Source: Larix sibirica (Eukaryota; Streptophyta; Pinopsida; Pinales; Pinaceae). From it: a stretch of DNA of 20,182 bases. The first letter of the stretch is position 1, and every line of letters starts with the position of its first letter. The position numbers and the translations under genes are program-made. Location of the stretch: positions 32,864 to 53,045 of the forward strand of contig NWUY0300023465.1 in NCBI GenBank assembly GCA_004151065.3. The letters are read 5' to 3'. Below are positions 8,633 to 17,960 of this stretch, piece by piece. Below the pieces are notes generated by a model, which was not told where the DNA came from, ran no database searches, and saw only the letters and a program-made list of their open reading frames with translations.

Positions 8633-8699
8633 AAAAGGTAAGGGGGAGAAAGGGGAATGTGGCACACACCTAACTTTTACTTTCATGACGAGGAAGGTG

Positions 8700-9418
8700 A
8701 CATGAGCATATGGGCATTAAGGGTGACGTTAGCACCATCTCATGATTTCATTAATAACCACCACATTTCAGGTAAATATAACCTTTAAAATTATGAAAAT
8801 ATTTTTATTCATATCTTCCCATGGAGATTTATCATACATACATTACTTCCGTGATAGTGAGCTCAAGGGAGATATAACCATGTAAGGTGGTTTTGTATTG
8901 TGTGTGATGGTTGATCTTGGTCACCCATTTTAGAGCTTGGGGTAGGTTTATTTATTTTTATTTGTATGGGGCATTAATGAATAGATACAAAGTGAGTTAC
9001 ACTTGGTGTTTTGTTTTAGTGAATATGCTAGTAGGATAATGGTTTGTTTAGTGTGAAGGCTAGAAAGGATGATTGTTGTAGCATGTAGGTTAGAATGATA
9101 ATTAATTGTTACAACATTATTACTTATAACATTGTTTTTTGGATGTTTAAGTTGTGTAGTTTCGTGTGTTTAACAAGAAGGTTAACATAAGTTTTATTGA
9201 GATTATTGAGAAACTAGGAAAGATGTTTGTGAGATTAAGTTGGAGAGAGAAATGCTTAAACACTTGGTAGTTCATAACCTTGACTTGTGGGTGGCATTCA
9301 TAGTGAACACCTATGATTAGATTGTAAATTGATTTTTGGTAGTAATTTCTTATTTTCAAAATTCTATTTTGCAAGAAAATATTATTCACATTATGTGTTA
9401 TATTACATAATAATGAAT
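8700..9418. other. AT-rich stretch without recognisable genes
   Basis: No frame here carries a motif I recognise. No terminal repeats or RNA-gene signatures are apparent. The 80-codon minus-strand frame at 9147-9389 is AT-driven and has no features. Confidence 0.5.
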
Positions 9419-9760
9419 TGTGATGGAATTTGTTAGATACCTAATCCTTATGGATTATGGTATATTGCATAGTTATGCAGATTATTTTAGTTATTATTAA
9501 TAAATATGAGGAGATGTAGGAGAATAGGAATAAACTTATTGTAAGATGAAACTAAAGGTTAGATCTTCATGTATTTATAAAATGTTCATGCTTAGCACAT
9601 AGCATTAAGCATTGGAGTTATCTGGGTCTGTTAGCATTATTCATAGCAACTCGATGAATTTCACTTGAGTATGTCTACCTAATACAAATTCACCAAAGAT
9701 CCTTTAGGTACTATCTCCTACATACCTAGGTATTGTGTCAGAGACCTACATGTATGTTCA
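9419..9760 (+). repeat. 342-bp direct repeat, left copy (LTR-like)
   Basis: It is collinear without gaps with 12926-13267 and differs at about 11 positions (roughly 97% identity). It starts TGTGATGGAATTTG and ends TGTATGTTCA, so it has the TG...CA ends of an LTR. TTTATAAAA near 9574 could be its TATA box in plus orientation. The sequence after it (ATGGTCCTTACAGGC) is not a recognisable tRNA primer-binding site and leads directly into the LINE. An LTR is the best reading, but it lacks PBS, PPT and a clear target duplication. Confidence 0.7.
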
Positions 9761-9823
9761 ATGGTCCTTACAGGCTTAGGACAGACCGATTGGGGGGAAC
9801 GATTCAATATAGCAAGGTCATTA

Positions 9824-10860
9824 TCAGTTACAACCACATGATGGGTAAATTTCTCCTAAAAAATCTTGATTCGTCACTATCCAGAAACCCCAAGAGAAAA
9901 TCACAAGAATATCAAAATGGTCCTTATAAGCCACATTATTGTTCAATTGGGATAAAGCATCATCCAAAGAGACCCATTTCCATACAAAGGGGATTCTACA
10001 AACCCCAATGGTGTGATCCCACATTGTGGTAATGAAAGAGAAGGAAATAAATAAATGTTCAATACATTCATCACTTGATTTGCATAGAGGGAATTTGTTG
10101 GGCCCTTGCCAAATATTCCTCTTCAGTAGGTCCCATATAGCGATTTTGTTTGACAATGCAAGCCATAAAAATAATTTGCACTTGAGGGGACATTTAAATT
10201 TCTACAAGATCTTATGCTACCAAAGAGGTTCCGAAAAATCCTCTTCCTCTTTGATAATTGAGTAACCAATCTTCAAAAGATAATAACCTCGCGAGGGGTT
10301 CTTGGACCATATTAGTGAGTCCACACTATCCTTGAGATGAACATGGATGTCCTTGAGAGACTTAATATACCTATCCTAGTCCTATCTATTAGTAGCATCC
10401 TCAAGTCCCAAATCATCAACATTTAACCATTCCTGAGAGATCATAGAAATGTTTACAATATCACTGATATGGGCATTAAAAGTGAAACCTTGTTCCCTTA
10501 ATTTGTCCACCAAAGCCGAGAGAAGCCTGTATTCATTGCCACCTCCTATCCAGGGATATTGGACTAATATCACACTTCTACCATTTCCTATTTTCCAAAC
10601 AATCCAATCCCCAGTTACCTAAAAATCCTTTACCGTGGCTTTCCACATATTATAAACCTGTATGTAGGATTTATCCTCGATCCTGAACCATTCCTCTACA
10701 GAAAGGGGGGCAATGTATTTGAAGTAAACCACCTTTTCCCGTAGACCTCCATCTTCAAGAATTCTCCATATTCCCTTGGCCACAAGGGCCTTATCAAAAC
10801 AATGACGGTCCTTGAAACCTCGTCCACCTAGCTCCATTGGTCTAGGAAGAATATTCCAAA
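9824..10860 (-). pseudogene. LINE ORF2 C-terminal region with zf-RVT-like domain
   Basis: Minus-strand frames join as follows. First comes the post-RT region with ELGGRGFKDRHCFDKALVAK (10837-10780), which resembles the LGGLGI/KNxALLAK segment common in plant LINE and RT-like proteins. Then IGNGRSVILVQYPWIGG near 10590-10545. Finally come LSNKIAIWDLLKRNIWQG, LCKSSDECIEHLF and W near 10156-10035. The last part is the zinc-binding reverse-transcriptase domain (zf-RVT), usually CPLC...HLF..C. Here the first Cys is Phe and the final Cys is lost, so metal binding would fail. Several separate open frames (60-110 codons) are broken pieces of one ancestral ORF. Confidence 0.8.
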
Positions 10861-11139
10861 CACATCAATGAAAAGAAGAACCATCCAAACACCGTTGCCA
10901 AAGAAAATTATAACATAGCTTCCAAATATGTTTCAGAATTCCAATATGAATGTAAGCCATAGAATTCCAATAAATTGGCACTGCTTCCAACACTAATTTG
11001 ACCATAATCATTATGTGCCCTCTGCTAAGCCATTTGTTGCACCATAAATTTAATCTTCTTTCTACCTTCCTAATGAGCTAGGGTCATTATTTCATCAAAT
11101 AGTCATTTCGTTTGAGAATGTAGCCCAAATATCTCAAGC

Positions 11140-12160
11140 CTTGCTCCAAGTCTACTATAGGGAAGGACATCTAAGGACTAATCCACTTAAGATCAACATG
11201 TTCAATGAACATATAGGATATAAAGGATTTCCTAACATTATACTCCATATCTATACTTCTACAAAAAACCTAAGAAGATTTTGCAAAAGTAACACTTCTC
11301 TCCTTGAGCCTTTAAAAAAGAGAAGTATGTGATGAACAAAAAAAGATGAGTAATATGAAGCAAACCACCAGCAAAAAATCTTGTAGAGACCCCCTTTTCT
11401 TATTCTATAGAATTATTCGACTTAAAACTTCAACCACCAAGATGAATAGGAGGGTTTCCAAAGGGAACCCCTGCTTAAGACCCCTTCTTGGTCTGAAAAA
11501 AGAGGAGGTTGAGCCATTAATGAGGACAACAATGGAAACCAAAGTAACACATGAAATCACCTAGTTCACAAACTGCAAATCAAATCCAACCTATAGCAAT
11601 AACAGTCTCAAAAATAACCAATTAACTCTATCACATGCCTTTGAAAGGTCCACCATGACAATAATTGTAGGATTATGCTTAGTCTTCATCGTATGAATGA
11701 TCTCTTGAGCAATACCTATCGCATCATATATTTGCCTTCCAGATAGAAAGGAAAATTGTTCATGTGAAATAGTCTCAGATAAGTAACCTTTAATCATGTT
11801 AGCAATGATTTTTGCGATAAGCTTATATAAAAAAATTACATAGGGATATAGGGTGGAATTCCTCCATGTAGGTGGGATTATCAAATTTAGGAATTAGAGC
11901 GATAAAAGTGGTATTGAAAGATGCTAAAATCCTGCCATTAACTCTGGACTCCTCAATGACCCTTAAAATATCCTCTTCAAACACTTCCAGGAAAGCTGAA
12001 AAAAATTCATAGGTCCATCCATCAGTACCTGGGCTCTTTTCCCTTTGCATATAAGAGAGTGCAACCCTTAGTTCCTCAGAAGTAATTGGTTCTTTGAGCA
12101 ATTTATTTTGGTCCTCATCAATAAAGGATGGGTATAATGAAACAACCCCCAACATCTGAT
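11140..12160 (-). pseudogene. LINE reverse transcriptase remnant
   Basis: The minus strand reads PITSEELRVALSYM, KSPGTDGWTYEFF, EESRVNGRILAS and FIALIPK (12090-11890). After a frameshift come YKLIAKIIANMIKG, SGRQIYDAIGIAQE and VDLSKACDRVNW (11850-11610). Further along are CVTSVSFVVLINGS, RRGLKQG and LFILVVEVLSRII (11550-11410). This is the full RT palm/fingers series of L1-type LINEs. The catalytic FVDD motif, expected after an ITHL segment near 11340, is no longer readable. The enzyme would normally copy LINE RNA at the nicked target; this copy cannot. Confidence 0.88.
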
Positions 12161-12254
12161 CAACAGTTGCTCTCTGGTCTTCCTAGTAAAGCTTCTTGAA
12201 ATGACTAACCCCCAACTTGGAGAGGTCCCTGTGGCCACTCACCTCCATCCTTTG

Positions 12255-12430
12255 ATTATTTTGCAATTGCCATATGAAATCTTTTTGTCCCCAATTTTTT
12301 GCTTCCCCTAATGAAAAGTTCAAATCACCACCAATAATGACCCTTTCTTACTTAATAACCCCCCACTGAAGAAAGAGTCTCAAACGTTGACGGTATCAAT
12401 TCGCCCGGACTACATCTATCAATACGACCA
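12255..12430 (-). pseudogene. LINE apurinic endonuclease fragment
   Basis: On the minus strand, RVIIGGDLNFSLGEA (12340-12300) is the GGDFN-type motif near the end of the APE-like endonuclease of L1 elements, preceded by YRQRLRLFLQWGV. Soon after NWGQKD the sequence jumps to GHRDLSKLGVSHFKKLY, which belongs just before RT. An internal deletion of what is usually well over 100 residues has therefore joined the two. The N-terminal catalytic part of the endonuclease is absent. Confidence 0.75.
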
Positions 12431-12925
12431 GGTTAGAATTTGGAAAGAAAATTTTAGGATTTTGACACATGTATCAACCATTTTAATCAAATTTACTGAA
12501 CAGTTTTTGGCACCATCAAATTTCATTTCAGCATTCGCTGTATTTTCCACGTAGTTTGAAAACACTAACATTAGTTTAATTTAATAATAATAATAGAATA
12601 TTGGTCAATTCAATTTGTTGGCTTAATTGCTACAATGTCTTAATTGTTATCGAAAACACAACATACATATATTTTAATGATTGTTATATTCAAATGGTCA
12701 AACATAATGTATAGATTTGCTTGGATGTTTGGGATATATAAATGTAAAACCTTAAATGATAGATTTAAGAAAAAAATGATTCGCTTTAAATGGTAGGGAT
12801 ATATACATGTAAACATTAAATGATAGTTTTTTTTTTTAAATTTTGTAATGTTTAAAATTTTGAATAAATAATTATCACTTCACTGCATAGTATTTTTAAA
12901 ATTTTAAATAAATAATTTGTNGAAT
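12431..12925. other. AT-rich spacer with short internal repeats
   Basis: This interval has no coding signature. It contains a loosely repeated block GGGATATATAAATGTAAAACC (about 12731) and GGGATATATACATGTAAACA (about 12787), each followed by TTAAATGATAG. A second pair has the core TTTAAAATTTTGAATAAATAA (near 12850) and a similar copy near 12893. A T-run lies near 12826-12837. It ends at the ambiguous base 12921, immediately before the right 342-bp repeat. Confidence 0.6.
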
Positions 12926-13267
12926 TGTGATGGAATTTGTTAGATACCTAATCCTTATGGATTATGGTATATTGCATAGTTATGTAGATTATTTTAGTTA
13001 TTATTAATAAATATGAATAGATGTAGGAGAATATGAATAAACTTATTGTAAGATGAAACTAAAGGTTAGATCTTCATGTATTTATAAAATGTTCATGCTT
13101 AGCACATAGCATCAAGCATTGGAGTTATCTGGGTCTGTTAGCAGCATTCATAGCAACTCCATGAATTTCACTTGAGTATGTCTACCTAATACAAATTCAC
13201 CAAAGACCCTTTAGGTACTATCTCCTACATACCTAGGTATTGTGTCAAAGACCTACATGTATGTTTA
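12926..13267 (+). repeat. 342-bp direct repeat, right copy (LTR-like)
   Basis: Partner of 9419-9760, offset by exactly 3507 bp with no indels. Here the end reads TTTA instead of TTCA. The similarity begins one base after the 'n' at 12921 (shared GAAT before the TG), as it would if a new contig started in the repeat. No purine-rich tract precedes it. The sequence after it repeats a TGTATGTTCAA-like motif near 13297, so the true right boundary could lie further on. Confidence 0.7.
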
Positions 13268-13710
13268 ATCTATCTTTCTGTGTGTTCTTTCTCTATGTAT
13301 GTTCAACCTATATTTATCTGGGTTTCAATTATCTTTATCTACATTATTTCTCTACATATGTTCAATGTGGTTTTGTATCTATTTGAACCCAGATAGTTTT
13401 ATATCTATATTCCAAAGAGGTTATACTATCTCTTGATTGGATATCCACACCATAAAAACACTCCAACCCCACTACTTCCATAAATTGGAGATCCATTCCA
13501 TCATAGATTTTACCATGGGAGTCTTCATATCCATTGTTTGGGAGTCATCACCTTCATGAGCTAAAATGTATTCATTTTAGCATCTTAGTATATTGTGTGT
13601 GGATGTTCAACATCGACATGTGTGTTATCTATCTATCTATCTCAGTGTATTCCCTCTTGGTATCTCTATGTATACATTTATTTTCCCCTGATTAGTGCTC
13701 AACCTACATG
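13268..13710. other. Unassigned stretch with degenerate short repeats
   Basis: It contains repeated ATGTTCAA/ATGTTTAA motifs near 13262, 13299, 13358 and 13605, and a small (ATCT)4 microsatellite at about 13627-13643. No coding frame or RNA gene is recognised. It may include the remaining internal or LTR part of the element represented by the 342-bp repeat. Confidence 0.45.
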
Positions 13711-14211
13711 GATTTTCACCATTGACCTTCATACTATGGTCACCTCCATGAGATATGGTATTTAGTATCCCTACATTGCATTCTTCAAGAATTTTCTGTA
13801 GAATCATATCAATGTCAGTGGTAAGACTAGAGTCCTCAGCGACATCATCATCATTTCGCATGATAAGAACAAAATTCCATTCATGTGCATACTATGGTCA
13901 CCTCCATGAGATATGGTTTTTAGTATCCCCACATCGCATACTTTAAGAAGTTTATGCATAACCACATCAATGTCAGTGGCAAGACTAGACTTCTTAGTGA
14001 CATCATCACCATTTATCATAATAAGAACAAAATTCCAGTCACCTTTGTCAGCACCTTATCTAAAAGATATTTGAATTAATTGAAAAAGAAATATTTGAAG
14101 AAGCACAATGTGAGAGATTGGTTACTAGAGATAGCTTCAAATAAGGACCAAAATGTCTATGAACTACACCACTTCAATTTCGTTGAGAATGAGGCTAAAG
14201 AAAAATATTAG
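13711..14211 (+). pseudogene. RPL22: Ribosomal protein eL22 pseudogene
   Basis: The plus strand encodes a decayed copy of the 60S ribosomal protein eL22. Matches in family order are: a TID start near 13718; IAFFKNFL, then NHINVSGKT (family IASLEKFLQERIKVGGKA); LSDIITIYHNKNKIPVT (family LGDxVTVTRxKxKITVT); LSKRYLN and [18 protein letters not shown] and NVYEL; and an acidic end with stop TAG at 14209-14211. The central part is present twice because of a 158-bp tandem duplication (13731-13888 and 13889-14046), which also shifts the frame. An in-frame TAA replaces the Tyr of the RYLKYL segment. Without the duplication the copy would be about 114 codons, close to full length (about 120-125), and the matched segments run on without an obvious intron. 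A retro-processed copy is therefore likely, though no poly(A) tail or TSD is clear. Minus-strand frames here are shadows. Confidence 0.85.
13731..14046. repeat. 158-bp tandem duplication within the eL22 pseudogene
   Basis: ATACTATGGTCACCTCCATGAG begins both units, at 13731 and 13889. The units stay collinear through AATGTCAGTGG, GACATCATCA and AAGAACAAAATTCCA. They differ by scattered substitutions, so the duplication is not very recent. 158 is not a multiple of three, so the two units are read in different frames. Confidence 0.92.
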
Positions 14212-14462
14212 ATTGAACTTTGGATTGTGTTGCATTGATGACAATGTTATCCTTTATAAAGTAGAGTGTATTGCATGTATAGAAGATAGTAGTTCCATCA
14301 TTGGTTCCAAATTTATATCTCCTACTTAAATATGTATTTCTTAGAGTGATTTTTCCTATAAATATGCATTAATTTGTCTCTATTGTAAGTGTGGTGCTCA
14401 ACAACAAACATAACTATATATAATGGTCAAAGAAGATCAAACATACACTCATCTTCAACAAT
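14212..14462. other. Spacer between eL22 pseudogene and copia gag
   Basis: It probably holds the former eL22 3' untranslated region, then unassigned AT-rich sequence and possibly the decayed start of the copia gag. No LTR, PBS or other terminus is recognisable. Confidence 0.4.
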
Positions 14463-15174
14463 TTATGGGATGGAATTTATGAAGGAGAAAATGGCACTAA
14501 ATCTACAAAGCCTGCAACAAACATAGAGCCTGCAATATGAAAGAATACAAAAAAGAAATCCTATGCACTAATTTCTACTACAATAAGTGAAGAGGAGACT
14601 CACCATATTATGTCTATTACAGATTCATATGATCATTTGAAGAAATTAAAATATTTGTATGAACTACACTAATAATTGGAGCTCATTCAATTATTTTTGA
14701 ATCTTTTTATCCTAGAGTTGAAGGACAATGTCCCCATGTCTCTAATATAAAAAATTAAATCCATTATGTGTGAAGTTGATGCCTTTGGTGTGAAGGTATA
14801 AATTATTCTCACATCCTTCATCAAGGTACTCTACCTCACATATTTCCACTATCTTGAGTCACTTCAATCTAGTGGCCAACTAAAGACTCTCAAATTCGAC
14901 ACTTCGATGGAGAAAATTGCAGAATGAGAAAAAACCTTTGGAAATAAGACAATTCATCCCATTGAAGAGATCATGTTCCTCACTTAGAAAGGGAAGAACA
15001 AATCACATGATTCTTCTAGAAGAGAAGGAAGTAAGATAGGACATGTATAAAATAATTTTAGAGGCAAGGGGGGAGACATAACCACGATGAGAGATATAAT
15101 ATTCACCATGTTCCATTATGGAAAGAAAGTACATGAGGAAAAGACATGTAGAATTATTTGTAGATTGAATAATA
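14463..15174 (+). pseudogene. Ty1/copia-type gag remnant
   Basis: One plus-strand frame of about 237 codons matches plant copia gag in order: LWDGIYEG (14463), LISTTISEEETHHI (14568), SITDSYDHLKKLK, ELIQLFLNLF, ELKDNVPMSL, IMCEVDAFGVKV, LTSFIKVLY, YLESLQSSGQLK, EKIAE and EKTFGNK. It ends in a zinc-knuckle-like HYGKKVHEEKTC in which the first Cys residues are lost (HY in place of C-x-x-C). Eight in-frame stops but no frameshift interrupt it. At least two (E-stop-EK and T-stop-KGK) sit where family members commonly have Arg and Gln, which fits CGA to TGA and CAG to TAG changes. The element stops abruptly after gag; no copia protease, integrase or RT is present. Confidence 0.78.
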
Positions 15175-15189
15175 TTTTATTGGTATTGC

Positions 15190-16560
15190 AACAAATAATG
15201 TTTTACTTTCCTTGGTCTTATTCAGATTACCCTTTGCATACACATTGTGTGTTAGAATAAGGCATTGGTCCAATTCTATATTGTTAGGAAGGCTAAGTCC
15301 TTTTGATCGAGTCTCCATTGTTTCTAACTTAGAAAGAAAAGATCATTGATGATGCATGTCATCCCAGGGTCTTTTTGAGGTGTTCATAAGTTTGAGGATA
15401 ACTCCATCTAAAGATAAAATGGTGTATAATAAATCATATGAGATGAGAGAGGTAATGACCCATGTGGACAAAGTGAATGCATCGTATTCCTTCTGCAAGG
15501 GAATATTTTGACCCAAATCTGTCAAATCCATTTGAATATCTTGTTATGACACTTCTGTGACATACATAATGGTAAGATAATCTTAGAGGAATTTTTTTTT
15601 GAAGAATTGGGAACTACCCATTCATCTTTTTCCAATGATGAACATTCCGACGTGACTAGATGCAAAAACATAGATTCATTCACTAGAATGGATTTTGAAA
15701 ATCTTGATAATTGGAATAAGCTATAGATATTATGTTGTATACTAAAGTAGAGAGAATGTAAAAGTTCCAATGAGGGGAGTATCCGTAAACATTCCAACCC
15801 CAATATCTTGAATAACCGTTTGTGAATCCCCAACGAAAGGTATGTTTGAGTGGATGTGGGAACTTGTTTCCGATGTACAGTAATCTAATTGGTCAATTAT
15901 AAAAAAATTCCCCTCGTGAGGAAACCAAATCACTTAGAAAAATGAAAATACTACTGCCATCATAGCATGTATCCAAATGCATACCAAAATAATATTGTAA
16001 TCTATTGGAGCAACCACTACCTCAACTTCAATAATAATTGTTTTTCCACCAAATTCAATTGGGCATGTGGTGATAAGTACTTGAGGCTGGAAAGAATGAC
16101 CATCAAATTCATTTATCATGGCATGGGATGAAACTAAGGTAGGTGAGCCAAGATCCTCCCAACATGATAATGACATAACACCAGTTGAGGACCCTTCATC
16201 AACGATGGTTCAAAATATATTCTTACCATAAGATGTTACTTTTATCTTAAAAGACATCTGTGAAGGGATCCTACATGATTTGGCTTGGTATAAGTCAAAA
16301 GTGATCAAATGGTTGTCAGATGGATCAACAAAATTGATAGAATATAATAACACCTTTTTCTATGTTGTGATACTCTACAAGACTTGTAATGTGGACATGG
16401 CACATTGTGATTGAGAAAAATCCTCAACCACACTGTAGTTGTGAGCATCCCGTGCATTGGGATTATGGGTAGTCCTACGTAAAACACTATTGGGAGGGTG
16501 AGGCATCACATCATTATTTGGTTTCTTGATTGTGAGAGAAGCACTGGGCTGTGAGGTGGA
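15190..16560 (-). pseudogene. Protease and pre-RT region of second Ty3/gypsy
   Basis: In minus-strand order: CAMSTLQVLEYHN (near 16400); TIVDEGSSTGVMSLSCWE with the protease motif D-E-G at 16200-16192; FDGHSFQP, CPIEFGGKT, IEVEVVVAPIDYNI (16110-15990); FPHEG and DQLDY (15920-15885); and IGVGM (15800). A linker with KRPWDDMHH near 15370-15345 follows, then VYAKGN near 15240. In relatives I recall, this linker leads directly into RT. D-E-G instead of D-S/T-G appears, from memory, to be usual in this plant gypsy family rather than a mutation. The region is split into several frames by indels and stops. Confidence 0.72.
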
Positions 16561-17960
16561 AGGATTCAAACTAGTTCCAGGAGCATCGTAAGAATGACCT
16601 CAAGTCTGGATATGGATTTCATGATCACACATGAAGATGTTGGCATTGGTGAGGTTAACCCCTAGTGGAGTATTATTCTATTTACCTCCCAGCAAAGTAC
16701 CTAGCACTGTAGCAATCATCTTTTGTTGATGTTGTGGGAATGGTTGAGTCAACACAATGGGTTGTTTTGGACCCCCCCATTGAGACAAAAATTTATGAAT
16801 TTCTTCCATCTTAGGACATTGGTGGGTCAAATGATCTTCCTGGAAAAATCTACAAGGGAATTTAAGCTTTCTTCCTTCTCGATTTCCCTTAGTAGGAAGA
16901 TTCAAATTGGGAGCCAATGTTGTCCCAAGAGTATCATTTGACTCCTTCCCATATGTATTTATTTTTCCTTTTGAGTTTGTGGCTTTGGTTTTAAGGATGT
17001 AAAAAATATGGGTAGCAGTTGTGTTTTGGTGTGATGGTTATCCAACTATGGTCCATGGTTTTTGAATAAACATTTGTCCCATTTATTTGGTAATCTGATC
17101 AAGTGTGTTAATAAAACCAATCACGCCATTGACATGAGGTCCTTATGGTGGCCTAGGTGGGTCCATTATAGGATGTGCAAAATGAGGGATCAGGTCATAG
17201 AGAATGCCAGATTGAGAATATATCAAATCCGTTTGTTGATCACTTTGGATGAGTTGTTCTTTAGTTAAGGCTCCTAACATAGCCATGCATTTGGAAAGAC
17301 TAGGAAACAATGATTTCATGAACCAATCGATTAAGAATTCACCAGGGATAACCACTTTAATAAGTCTATGACACCTCTACCACTCATGAATTCGATTAGA
17401 GATGTGGGTAGCGAAGTTTTGTTGAAGTAAATTCAAATGTTTTTTTTTTATGTCTCATAGTGGATATGTAACTAGAAATGTGTTAGGAAACCATGGCTAA
17501 TGAAGAAAAACCATAAATATGCTACTAGGGAACTCAATGTACCACTTAGAAGCACTGCTAGTGAGGGTTTGCTAATATTGACATAAGTGAATCTATCATT
17601 GATCAATTAATTAAAAGAACACCATAGTTGAAAATTCATCACGTGTGTAGATGGATCATCTCCTAGTCATCCATCAAATTTGGGTATATATTATGGGAGT
17701 TTCTTTGAATTGTAGGCTACCCATTCATATGAAGAATAAGGGCATTCATTACCATGGATAAATCTGGTAAGTTCATTGTGGAAAAAAATGGAGATTCCAT
17801 TAGAGTTGTTGTAGTCATGCTATGCATGGGTAGAGTTTGATAACTCCATTGATTAGGATTATGTCCCTAGAATTGATTGGTATCTAAATGTGAATGAACT
17901 CCAAGAAGGTTGATTGATTCCCGAGGAAAACCAACTCCATTACAAATAGGTGTTGATAGG
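16560..17960 (-). pseudogene. gag remnant of second Ty3/gypsy
   Basis: Minus-strand segments in order: weak N-terminal gag (17900-17450, many stops); NLLQQNFATHISNRIHEW near 17420; VVIPGEFLIDWFMKSLFP (17355-17300); LTKEQLIQ and DLIYSQSGILYDLIPH (17265-17180). The zinc-knuckle region KFPCRFFQEDHLTHQCPKMEE follows (16868-16806, shown here in motif form only: C-x2-F for the usual C-x2-C, then H-x4-C). It is followed by VLTQPFPQHQQKM. This is a retrotransposon gag with its nucleic-acid-binding knuckle. One Cys is changed to Phe and frame breaks are frequent. Confidence 0.72.

Larger units (their letters stand above)
9762..12430 (-). mobile_element. 5'-truncated, decayed L1-type LINE, minus strand
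   Basis: In element order from 12430 downward are the end of the endonuclease domain, reverse transcriptase, and a C-terminal region with a zf-RVT-like domain. This is the order of ORF2 in plant L1 (non-LTR) retrotransposons. The 5' part (ORF1 and most of the endonuclease) is missing, and a further deletion removes the stretch between the endonuclease motif and the RT start. No poly(A) tail or target-site duplication is visible at the low-coordinate end, which runs straight into the 342-bp repeat. Stops and frameshifts are frequent. The fragment is bracketed by the much more similar repeat pair, which is unusual. Confidence 0.85.
15190..17960 (-). mobile_element. Truncated second Ty3/gypsy element (gag-protease part)
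   Basis: The minus strand carries gag, zinc knuckle and protease of a Ty3/gypsy family different from the chromovirus at 1425-8338. It breaks off at about 15190, just before the RT domain would begin, where it meets the plus-strand copia gag tail-to-tail. No LTR, PBS or PPT could be assigned; the 5' LTR may lie in or beyond the right end of the window. The lineage (possibly Tat/Athila-like) is a guess from the protein style. Confidence 0.7.

Noticed and set aside
8360-8686. Two overlapping minus-strand frames
   Set aside because: They are produced by the 43-bp tandem duplications; the peptides simply repeat.
13637-14019. Two similar minus-strand frames suggesting a duplicated small gene
   Set aside because: They are antisense shadows of the duplicated eL22 coding segment, which matches eL22 on the plus strand.
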